Assembly (NCBI RefSeq): GCF_900188405.1
Contig: NZ_FZOF01000006.1
Span: 248,001-312,000, forward strand
From: Actinacidiphila glaucinigra
Lineage (GTDB): Bacteria > Actinomycetota > Actinomycetes > Streptomycetales > Streptomycetaceae
DNA: 64,000 nt
Direction: 5' to 3'
The translations under genes were made by a program, and so were the position numbers. Within the stretch, counting starts at the first letter, position 1, and the number at the start of each line of letters is the position of its first letter. The notes beneath the pieces were generated by a model. The model made no database searches. It was given only the letters and a program-made list of their open reading frames with translations, and had not been told where the DNA came from. Shown here piece after piece: positions 8,320 through 16,400 of the stretch.

Positions 8320-8838
8320 GTGTCTGACGAGAAGCCCAACGAGGAGAACCCGACCGGCGAGACTCCGCCCGGCCCGAAGCCGGACGACGAGCAGAAGCCG
8401 GACGACAAGGCAGGTGCCGGCGGAGAGTCCGGCCAGTCCGAAGACGAGCTTCCCGACTGGGCCCGCAAGGAGCTGGTGAAGGTACGCGGCGAGGCAGCCG
8501 GTTACCGCACTCGCCTGCGCGACGCCGAGACGAAGCTCTCTGCGGCCAAGAGCCCGGAGGAGTTCGAGTCTGCCCTCGCCGAGGTGAAGACGGAGAACGC
8601 CCGCCTTGAGCGGTCTCTCCTCGTGACGAAGGTTGCGAGCAAGTACGAGCTTCCTGACCTCCTCTCCGAGTCGCTGAAGGGCGAGACGGCCGAGGAACTG
8701 GAGACCCACGCGAAGGCCCTTCAGGCGCTTCTCACCCCGACCGCCCCCGAGTCCCTGGGTGGCGGCCTCAACCCGTCCGACGAGGACGACGGGGAGATGG
8801 ACCCTCGCAAGCTCGCGAGGCGATCCCGGCGCTTCTAG
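8320..8838 (+). CDS. Capsid scaffold protein
   Basis: This 172-residue protein starts at GTG one base after the previous stop. It is acidic and proline-rich at the N-terminus (residues 1-45) and helical in the middle (RDAETKLSAAKSPEEF to ENARLERSLL, coiled coil), with a basic RKLARRSRRF tail. That layout, directly upstream of the capsid gene, is typical of scaffold proteins, whose basic tail binds the coat protein during prohead assembly. Confidence 0.85.
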   Translation: MSDEKPNEENPTGETPPGPKPDDEQKPDDKAGAGGESGQSEDELPDWARKELVKVRGEAAGYRTRLRDAETKLSAAKSPEEFESALAEVKTENARLERSLLVTKVASKYELPDLLSESLKGETAEELETHAKALQALLTPTAPESLGGGLNPSDEDDGEMDPRKLARRSRRF

Positions 8839-8863
8839 CGCCTCCCGATGACCCCCCTCACTC

Positions 8864-8893
8864 AACCCCCGTGCTGACCGGCCGGGGGTTTTT
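8864..8893 (+). terminator. Intrinsic terminator before the capsid gene
   Basis: AACCCCC and GGGGGTT pair across a 13-nt loop and are followed by T residues. It sits at the start of the recurring terminator/GCATGCCC/start-codon cassette also seen at 11777 and 22843. Confidence 0.8.
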
Positions 8894-8916
8894 CCATGCC
8901 CCCGGAGGAAGCCCCA

Positions 8917-9978
8917 GTGCCCACCGTTCAGCATCAGATCGTCAAGCCCCAGAAGCTCGCCGCAACCGCGGTCGGCATGCTGGAGCAGGAACTCATCATC
9001 CCCAACCTCATGCAGAAGCAGGGGATCGACCAGTTCAAGGGCGCGGAGAACGACACCATCTCCGTCCCGGTCGAGGGCGTCCTGCCGTTCCACGACTACG
9101 CGTTCCGCAACGACCGTACGAACCCGATCGTGTTCGACGAGTACAACGAGCGGAAGATCCCCGTCACCTTCGGCGGCAACGTCTACTCGGCCGTCAAGCT
9201 GACCGACGAGCAGTACGACTTCGACATCGACCAGTGGTCGAAGCTCCTGCGCCCGCAGGTGAAGGCGGTCGCCCGTGGTCTGGCCCGCCGGGCTGTCTCC
9301 ACCCTGACCGGCGCCACCTACAACGTCAAGATCGGCAACGCGCAGCAGAACCTTCGCGGCGCGCTGATCGAGGCCCGACGCGTCCTGAACGCGTTCCACG
9401 CCCCGGAGGGGAACCGGTACCTCCTGGTCGGTACCGACTTCGAGTCGGCCCTCCTGAACGACGACAAGATGAACCTCGCCTCGAACGTCGGTGACGACGT
9501 GGCCGAGTCCGCTCTCCGGACTGCGACCCTGGGCGACCGGTACGGCTTCCGCATCGTGGTCGACCAGACCATTCCGGCCGACGAGGCGTACGCCTTCTCC
9601 GGCTCCGCGTTCATCTTCCTGACCGGTGCGCCGGCGGTTCCGCAGTCCGTTCCCTTCGGTGCGACGACCTCCTTCGAGAGCATCGCGGCCCGCTGGGTCC
9701 GTGACTACGACCCGACGTACATGCAGGACCGAAGCGTCGTGAACACCTACGCCGGTTTCTCGGTGGTCAAGGACGTGCTTGTCGGCTGGGACGGCGCGAA
9801 CGGCAAGGAGATCATCTCGACCTCTGAGCACTTCGTGCGTGGCATCAAGCTCAAGCTCGACGACAAGAGCGACTACCCGGCCGCCGCGTCCGAGCTGGCC
9901 CAGATCACCGGCATCAGCGACGCGAAGGTGTGGACCCCGGCGGGCTACAAGCCGGAGACCGACCCCTCCAACGTCTGA
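8917..9978 (+). CDS. Major capsid protein (P22 coat-like)
   Basis: GTG at 8917 is preceded by GGAGGAAG at ideal spacing, so I prefer it over the ATG 21 bp upstream, which has no ribosome site. The 353-residue product resembles the P22 coat-like family of actinophage capsids: an N-terminal arm with PNLMQKQGIDQFKGAEND, then YDFDIDQWSKLLRPQ and SVVNTYAGFSVVKD near the end. It forms the icosahedral shell on the scaffold. Strong ribosome site and location match a highly expressed late gene. Confidence 0.92.
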   Translation: MPTVQHQIVKPQKLAATAVGMLEQELIIPNLMQKQGIDQFKGAENDTISVPVEGVLPFHDYAFRNDRTNPIVFDEYNERKIPVTFGGNVYSAVKLTDEQYDFDIDQWSKLLRPQVKAVARGLARRAVSTLTGATYNVKIGNAQQNLRGALIEARRVLNAFHAPEGNRYLLVGTDFESALLNDDKMNLASNVGDDVAESALRTATLGDRYGFRIVVDQTIPADEAYAFSGSAFIFLTGAPAVPQSVPFGATTSFESIAARWVRDYDPTYMQDRSVVNTYAGFSVVKDVLVGWDGANGKEIISTSEHFVRGIKLKLDDKSDYPAAASELAQITGISDAKVWTPAGYKPETDPSNV

Positions 9979-9984
9979 TCGTGA

Positions 9985-10027
9985 GGCGGGCCGCGTGACC
10001 TGGGGCAGACCGGGAGCGCGGCCCGCC
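9985..10027 (+). terminator. Hairpin after the capsid gene
   Basis: A perfect 11-bp stem (GGCGGGCCGCG with its complement) with a 21-nt loop lies 7 bp after the capsid stop. It has no U-run. It may set capsid excess over the neck genes. Confidence 0.6.
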
Positions 10028-10053
10028 CGCCCTTCATGGAAGGAGGTCGGGTG

Positions 10054-10512
10054 ATGGCTTACGCCACCCTCGACGAGCTGAAGGGCCGCCTCGACTGGGA
10101 CCTCGATCCCGACGAGCTGAGGATCGCAGCGGGGGCACTGGAAGACGCCTCGGACCTGGCGGTCGCCTACGGCCGCGAGTGGCCCGAGGACAAGGTGCCC
10201 CGGCTGGTACGGACGCTCGTACTGAAGGCCGCGGCGAGGTACCTGCGGAACCCGAACGGCTACACACAGAGCCGGGCCGGAGACGAGACGCTCGCATGGT
10301 CGGACATCGGCCGTGACGCCGGCACCGTGTACTACACACGCGAGGAGATCCGGCTCCTTGAGGAGCTGGCCGGACGGAAGCGCGGCATCGTCGGCGTGCC
10401 CGTCTCGGCGTGGGGCACGAAGCCGCAGAGCGTAGATGCCGGCGGATACGTCCCGGTCGACTACGGCGGCGACACCTTCCCCCTCTTCGGGGATGCGGTG
10501 AACCCCTGGTGA
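10054..10512 (+). CDS. Head-tail connector (adaptor)
   Basis: ATG follows AGGAGGTCGGGTG. A GTG one codon upstream is possible but sits too close to the ribosome site. The 152-residue protein starts with ATLDELKGRLDW, typical of gp6/gp15-like head-tail adaptors that bind under the portal. The gene order capsid, adaptor, stopper, tail completion is conserved in siphoviruses. Ends in a GTGA overlap with the next gene. Confidence 0.75.
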   Translation: MAYATLDELKGRLDWDLDPDELRIAAGALEDASDLAVAYGREWPEDKVPRLVRTLVLKAAARYLRNPNGYTQSRAGDETLAWSDIGRDAGTVYYTREEIRLLEELAGRKRGIVGVPVSAWGTKPQSVDAGGYVPVDYGGDTFPLFGDAVNPW

Positions 10513-10844
10513 GCGTGCAACGCAGGCGAGGCCAGGCGGCGACCGTGTGGGCGACGCAAGAGATCGTCGACAACCGGGGGAACACGGTCATCGCCGTGGA
10601 CGAGGACAACCCGATCACAGTCCGGGCCGCCTTCATCCCCCAGCGAAGCGGCAAGGCCGAAGTTCCTGGTCAGCAACAGATCAACGTCACGCGGATGATC
10701 GTGGACGCCCATGTCGAGGGCGTGACCCTGTGGTCCCGCGTCCACTGGCAGGGCCGCATGTGGGACGTGGTGACACCCCCGGCCTACCACCACGGCGACC
10801 GCCGCACTCGGCACTGGTCGATCGACATTCGGGAGCGGCCCTGA
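10509..10844 (+). CDS. Head-tail stopper-like neck protein
   Basis: This is a 111-residue, beta-rich protein whose GTG overlaps the upstream stop. Its size and place between adaptor and DUF5403-like gene fit the neck stopper that plugs the filled head. The C-terminal GRMWDVVTPPAYHHGD resembles the head-closure family. The assignment is mostly positional. Confidence 0.65.
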   Translation: MSVQRRRGQAATVWATQEIVDNRGNTVIAVDEDNPITVRAAFIPQRSGKAEVPGQQQINVTRMIVDAHVEGVTLWSRVHWQGRMWDVVTPPAYHHGDRRTRHWSIDIRERP

Positions 10845-11266
10845 TGGCACACATCTACGAGTACGGCAAGAAGGACCGAAGGCGGCTTGAGCGGCGGGTG
10901 TCGGTTCTCCCTGGCGTTCAGGCCGAACTCGACAAGAAGCGCTTCGAGATCGCGGTCAGGGCCGAGGCCCTGCTTCTCCAGCACCGCAAGGAAGGTGTCT
11001 CGGAGATCGACGTCGAGGACGGCCACGTCGACAAGTACGTGATCCTTCAGGACTCCTTCAAGACGAAGCGCGAAGCCAAGAAGCTCGGCAACGTCAACTC
11101 CGCCCTGTCCATCGAGTTTGGTCACGGCATGGTCGTCCAGAAGCGCACGGACAAGAACGGCGCCGAGTTCGAGGTCATCATCCCGGCCCACGACGGTCTC
11201 CACATCCTCGGCCGCGCGGCCAACTTGCCGAAGACGAAGCGCGGCAAGAAGGAGAAGCTCGACTAG
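10844..11266 (+). CDS. Tail-completion region protein (DUF5403-like)
   Basis: This 140-residue basic protein begins MAHIYEYGKKDRRR and has AEALLLQHRKEGVSEI, DKYVILQDSF and ALSIEFGHG. The ALSIEFGH stretch is typical of HK97 gp10-like/DUF5403 neck proteins in actinophages. Translation is coupled on both sides (TGATG at the start, a shared base at the end). It likely joins head and tail; the exact role is not established. Confidence 0.65.
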   Translation: MAHIYEYGKKDRRRLERRVSVLPGVQAELDKKRFEIAVRAEALLLQHRKEGVSEIDVEDGHVDKYVILQDSFKTKREAKKLGNVNSALSIEFGHGMVVQKRTDKNGAEFEVIIPAHDGLHILGRAANLPKTKRGKKEKLD

Positions 11267-11760
11267 TGGCAGGAATCCCCAACCACATCAAGGCCCTGGC
11301 GGAACTGTCGCCGGTCGAGGATCTCCTCCTCGCCGTCCTGCGCGAGGGCCTTCCGGGAATCCGAGTGAAGTCACTCGTCGACCTGCACGAGACATTCCCC
11401 ATGGTCCTCGTTCGTCGAGATCCCACCTGGGGTCGATGGCAGGGCGACACCAGATTCACGGACGCCGCCCGGATCGTCATCAACTGCTTTGCGCCAGACC
11501 CTGACGGGGACGAAGACGCAGCGATCCTCTCCGAGGCCGTCCGCGTCATCATGCGGGATGCCTGGCTGAATCAAAAGGTGTATCCCCGCAGGGGCCACAT
11601 CATCCGCGTGGACATGAACTCCTCGCCGCGACGGGCAACGGACTGGGCGACCGCTACCGGTCCCGTCCAGTACGCCGACCTCCCCACGGGAATCGTGCGT
11701 TACGAGTCGATCTTCGACGTGCATATCCGCAAGCCGCGGATTCGCCCCTACATCCCCTGA
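11266..11760 (+). CDS. Tail terminator-like protein
   Basis: This is a 164-residue protein with a GTG start coupled to the previous gene. The position directly before the tail tube gene and the fold-like pattern (N-terminal helix VEDLLLAVLREGLPG, then beta strands) fit the tail terminator that ends tube growth. No catalytic motif is seen. Confidence 0.65.
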   Translation: MAGIPNHIKALAELSPVEDLLLAVLREGLPGIRVKSLVDLHETFPMVLVRRDPTWGRWQGDTRFTDAARIVINCFAPDPDGDEDAAILSEAVRVIMRDAWLNQKVYPRRGHIIRVDMNSSPRRATDWATATGPVQYADLPTGIVRYESIFDVHIRKPRIRPYIP

Positions 11761-11776
11761 CCAACCCAATCCACGC

Positions 11777-11810
11777 AAGGCCCGGAGCTTTCGAGTTCCG
11801 GGCCTTTTGC
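11777..11810 (+). terminator. Intrinsic terminator before the tail tube gene
   Basis: AAGGCCCGGA pairs perfectly with TCCGGGCCTT (10 bp) and a short T-run follows. It is the first part of the recurring GCATGCCC cassette. Confidence 0.85.
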
Positions 11811-11834
11811 ATGCCCGAGTAAGGATGCAGCCCC

Positions 11835-12572
11835 TTGGCCATCAACGACAACGCAACCCTCGTCGTCGGGTCTGGCAACTACCTGACGGCCCCCGTCGGC
11901 ACCGCCATTCCCGCTGACCTTCTGAGCCCCACTTCGCCGTGGCAGAACGTTGGTCACACCTCTCTGGAGGATGTCTTCGGCATCACCTCCGAGGGTGGCG
12001 AGGCGACCACGATCGGAACTCTCCAGAACAAGTCGCTCCGGACGAAGTACTCGGCGCGAACGGAAACCATGACCTTCACTTTGCAGCAGTTCGACACTGC
12101 CGCTCTGAAGCTCTACTTCGGTTCCAACGCCCCCATTCTGCCGGACGGTTCGGTCGGCGTTCCGACTGAGCCGCAGCCGACTCAGGCTGCATTCCTGGCC
12201 ATCTTCGTGGACGGCGATAACCATTTCGCCTTCTACGCGCCCAAGGCGGAAATCTACCGAGCCGACGACATGGCGATCTCCGACACGGAGTCCCTCGCCG
12301 GTCTGCCGCTCGGCGTGAAGCCGATCTCCTACAGCTCGAACGCCTGGACGTACGCGATCACCCCGCTCGGCGGCTCCCTCGCGACCGGCGCGACGGCCGG
12401 CAGCCCCGGCACCTTCACCCCGTCCGGCTCTGTGACCCCGGACAACCTCGGCGCGATGGTCGGCGTGATCGCCTCCCCGGCGACCGCGTGGACGACCGGT
12501 CAGCACGTCGTCCTCGGTGACGCCTCCAAGGCGTACTGGAACGGCACTGCCTGGGTCGCGGGCCAGGCGTAA
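11835..12572 (+). CDS. Major tail (tube) protein
   Basis: The TTG start (MAINDNATLVVGSGNY) follows AAGGATGCAGCCCC. The 245-residue protein fits the tail tube family: N-terminal GSGNYLTAPVGTA, a middle FTLQQFDTAALKLYF stretch and a Gly/Thr/Pro-rich hinge at about 192-210. The last 35 residues (PATAWTTGQHVVLGDASKAYWNG) look like a small surface-exposed carbohydrate-binding-type add-on. It sits between tail terminator and chaperone genes as expected. Confidence 0.88.
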   Translation: MAINDNATLVVGSGNYLTAPVGTAIPADLLSPTSPWQNVGHTSLEDVFGITSEGGEATTIGTLQNKSLRTKYSARTETMTFTLQQFDTAALKLYFGSNAPILPDGSVGVPTEPQPTQAAFLAIFVDGDNHFAFYAPKAEIYRADDMAISDTESLAGLPLGVKPISYSSNAWTYAITPLGGSLATGATAGSPGTFTPSGSVTPDNLGAMVGVIASPATAWTTGQHVVLGDASKAYWNGTAWVAGQA

Positions 12573-12578
12573 CAACTC

Positions 12579-12615
12579 CCCGGCGCGGGCGCATTGCGGA
12601 CCCGCCCGCGCCGGG
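12579..12615 (+). terminator. Hairpin after the tail tube gene
   Basis: A perfect 13-bp stem (CCCGGCGCGGGCG with its complement) and an 11-nt loop are followed by a pyrimidine-rich stretch with TTTCTCTT. Confidence 0.75.
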
Positions 12616-12680
12616 TGACCCCCCTTTCTCTTCGGTCCGCTTCCCCCTTTTCGCTTTCTCTCTTGGAGGTCCGCAACCCC

Positions 12681-13019
12681 ATGGCTTCTTTCTCCCTCGA
12701 CGACATCCGCGCCGCCGCTGAGCGCAAGTACGGCAGCACTGACATCGAGTTCGGCGGCGAGACCGTCCGCCTCCTGAACCCCCTGCGCCTGTCCAAGGCC
12801 CGCCGTGACGAGCTGCTCGCCATTCAGGACCAGCTCGGCAAGGACGAGGCCGACCAGGCGGCCGTGATGGCGGAGGCGATTCGCTGTGTGGCCGAGTCGG
12901 CGGGTGCCGCCGAGAAGCTGCTCAAGGAGGTCGGTGACGACCTCGCGATCCTCGCCGAGATTTTCGGTCACTACGGATCGAGCACCCAGGCGGGGGAAGC
13001 CTCGGCCTCGCAGGGCTGA
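12681..13019 (+). CDS. Tail assembly chaperone, short form (gpG-like)
   Basis: ATG follows TTGGAGGTCCGC. The 112-residue product (MASFSLDDIRAAAERKYG...) matches actinophage gpG-like chaperones in size, helical content and place between tube and tape measure. It coats the tape measure during tail assembly. The end of the frame holds a slippery GGGGGAA (12992-12998) used to make the longer GT product. Confidence 0.85.
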   Translation: MASFSLDDIRAAAERKYGSTDIEFGGETVRLLNPLRLSKARRDELLAIQDQLGKDEADQAAVMAEAIRCVAESAGAAEKLLKEVGDDLAILAEIFGHYGSSTQAGEASASQG

Positions 13020-13399
13020 TCGACGAATACGGGGAGGGCCTCTATCCGGATCTGCTCTTTCACTTCGGCGTCGACTTGGCCGAGGTGATTGCAGGCCGGG
13101 GGCCCTCTCCCGCCCTCGTCCTTCTGCTTGTGCAGAGGCTTCCTGATACCTCCCTCACGATCGCTCTTGCGTCGGGCGGTCGTGAACATTTCGGCTGGGG
13201 CCAGGACCGGCATTTGGCGGCTGACGTTTTCGACGCACTGAATCAGAACACCAGGGCTACCGGCCAATGGGGCAAGGGCAAGGCTCCGAAGATCCCTGCC
13301 TATCCGAGACCGAAGGCGAAGAAGGCCGACAAGAAGAAGGCCGAGAAGCCTAAGCCGCGGACCGTCGCGGAGATTTACAAGCACTTCCAGCGGAGGTAA
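12681..13399 (+). CDS. Tail assembly chaperone, frameshifted long form (gpGT-like)
   Basis: A -1 shift at GGGGGAA (12992-12998) lets ribosomes leave the G frame after GGG and read GGSLGLAGLIDEYGEG onward. The second frame has no good start of its own near the junction, and its conserved YPDLLFHFGVDL stretch begins upstream of the first in-frame ATG. It ends with a Lys-rich linker (PKAKKADKKKAEK) and TVAEIYKHFQRR. The fusion is about 239 residues. The G/GT ratio set by slippage is needed for siphoviral tails. Confidence 0.82.
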
Positions 13400-13404
13400 G
13401 CCCG

Positions 13405-16400
13405 GTGGCGGAAGCCCAGATTGTCGGCCGCGTAGCGGTCAAGGTGATGCCGGACACTTCCGGCTTCAAGCAGGATCTGAAGGAAAAGCTCGAAAAGATC
13501 GAGAACGACCTCGCGATCACGATCCGGACGAAGGCTGATCCCAAGGGTGCTCAGTCGGATGTCCTTCAGATCGTCCGCGAGATCAACCGGCATAACAAGG
13601 ACACCGACGTTCGGAAGATCCGCTTCTATACGAAGCTGGATTACCACGGCATGGCGACCGAGGTCACGAACGCGGTCCGGGAGTACCAGAACAAGGCCAA
13701 CAAGCATCGCGTCGTCTTCAGCGCCACGGGCCGCCAGGTCGTACAGGAGGCCCGCCGCACCCGCCAGGAGGCGAACGCGGAGCTGACCGACCTGCACCTT
13801 GCGGTGAACCTCGACAATCAGGGCTCCGTCCTGGCGGCGGTCGGCAAGGTGAAGGCGGCCCTCGTCGCGCTCGGCGAGACGGACATCGAGGTCGACCTCA
13901 ACGAGGACTCGCTGAACGCGGCGGCCGAGCTGTTCGAGGACCGCCTCGACGAGATCGGCTCTATCGAGCTGCGGGTCGACAAGTCCTCGCAGAACTCGGT
14001 GAAGTCGGCCATCGCGCAGATCGATCGCGAGTTGGAGAAGCTCGCCGAGGTCGAGATCCGGGTCAAGGTCGATCAGGCGTCGCTCGAAGCCGAGCGCCGC
14101 AAGCTGGAGAAGGCACTCCGGCTGGAGCTGAAGGTCGACCCGCGCTCCTCGAACTCGGTCAAGGCGGCCATCGCGCAGATCGATGCCGAGTTGGCGAAGC
14201 GCAAGGAGATCGACCTCTCGGTCAAGCTGGACGACAAGTCGCTCCAGAAGGCGCGGGAGCGTCTTGAGAAGCACCTGACGCTAGACCTCACGGTCGACAA
14301 GAAGTCGATGTCCTCTGTCGAGGCCGCGCTGAAGCAGGTCGAGGACCAGCTCGACGAGCTGTCCCGCGAAGAGATCAAGGTCAAGCTCGACAAGCGGTCA
14401 CTCCTCGTCGCTCAGACCCAGTTGAAGGGCATCCTCGACGCAGAGGTTCAGGCGAAGGTCACCGCGGATCGGGCCGCCGCTCAGCAGGCAGCGGACGAGA
14501 TTCAGGCCCAGCTCGACGAGATCAGGGTCCGGCCGGATCTCGACGCGAAGCAGGTAGCCCAGACGAAGCGGCAGCTCGAAGCTGCCTTCGCGCAGATGCG
14601 GAACCTCCGGGCGAAGATCACCCCCGAGCTTGACGCACTGGCGAAGCGCGATGTCGAGCGGGACATCGACGACCTTCAGGACCGGATCGACAAGCTGAAG
14701 TCGGACATCGAGCCGGAGGTGTCCCGTACGGGCATCGCGGCCGTCCTGGCGCACATGGCGGCCCTGACTCGGGACCGCATCGTCGACCTGATCCCGCGCG
14801 TGAAGCTGTCGGCCGCTGCGGCGGCCGTGGCGACACTGAAGGCCCTGTCTGGCGCCCGCGTCCTGGGCGATCTGTTCCGGAATCTCTGGGACTCGATCAA
14901 GAACCTGGACAAGGCCGCCCCGATCATCGGCAGCCTGGCGACCGCGATCCTGGGCCTGGGCGGGTCCGGCATCGCCGCGACGAGCAACCTCGCCGCCCTG
15001 TCCGCGTCGCTCGCGTCCATCGCCCCGACAGCTCTCCTCCTGCCCGGCCTGTTCGGCGGCATAGCGGTGGGCCTGGGCGTCACGATCGCCGCGTTCAAGG
15101 ACTTCAACAAGCGGGTTCCCGAGGTCAAGCAGGCCCTCTCCGGCCTTCAGGACGCGATCAGTGACAACTTCTGGGCGAAGGCCGAGAAGCCGATCCGGGC
15201 CGTAGTCGACGACTTGCTCCCCAAGTTCACGTCCGGGGTCAAGAAGACGGCGACCGAGCTGGGCGGGTTCTTCGGCCAGTTCGCGACGGAGCTGGGGACC
15301 TCCCTCGGTCCCGTGCTCGACCAGATGTTCACGGACCTGTCGGCCTCGATCGGCAACGCGACGAAGGGTACGGACACCTTCGCGTCGATCATCGCCCGCC
15401 TGGGCTCGGTCGGCACGAGCTATCTGCCGGCCCTGGCCAACTGGTTCGTCGACATCGCCGAGAAGTTCGACGCCTTCCTCAAGCGGAAGGGTGAGAACGG
15501 TCTCAAGGAGGACATCGACCAGGGCATCGACGCCCTCAAGGACTTGGGCTCGGTCCTCTTCAACGTCGGCGGCATCCTCGCGGGTGTCGCGCGGGCGGCC
15601 ACCGCTGCCGGCGGATCAACGCTTCACACGCTGGCCGACGCGCTCCAGCGCATCCACGCGATCGTGGACAGCAAGGGTTTCCAGTCGGGCCTGACGCAGG
15701 TCTTCTACGCCGCCCATCAGGCGATGCAGGAGATCGCTACCGTCTCCGGCCCGGCGGTCGAGCGGTTCTTCAAGTCGCTGGGCGGCCTGTTGACCTCGGT
15801 CCTCCCGCAGGTCGGCGCCATCATCGGCACGGCCCTTGGCGCCGTCGCTGACGCCCTTGCACAGCCCGCGGTGACCGATGGCATCAAGGCTCTGCTCGAC
15901 GGCGTTCAGAGTGCCGTCGAGGCTCTGGCGCCTGCCATGGCTCCACTGGGCGAGGCCCTCGGTTCGATCGCCTCCCTGGCGGGCACGTTGCTGTCCTCGC
16001 TCGGCCCGCTCGTCGCGGCCGTGCTGACTCCTCTGTCGCAGGCGTTCACCCAGCTCGTTCCCGTGATCGAACCCCTGGTCACGCTCCTCGGTGACGCCCT
16101 GGGCGGCGTAGTCGCTGCGCTGGCCCCGCTCCTCCTGGGCCTGGTCTCGGCGCTGACTCCTTTGATCGAGGCCCTGGTTACCGGCCTGGCCCCGATCGTC
16201 CCTCTGATCTCCGCCGCGCTCGCGGTCATGTCGGCCGCGCTCATGCCGGTGATCGATGTCCTGATCGAGATCCTCTCGGCCGCGATCCTGCCCCTGATTC
16301 CAGTGGTGCAGCGTCTCGCCGCCGAGTTCCTGCCGAAGATATCCGAGGCGTTCGCTCACGTGGCGGAGGCCCTGACGCCTCTTCTGAACATCCTGAAGCA

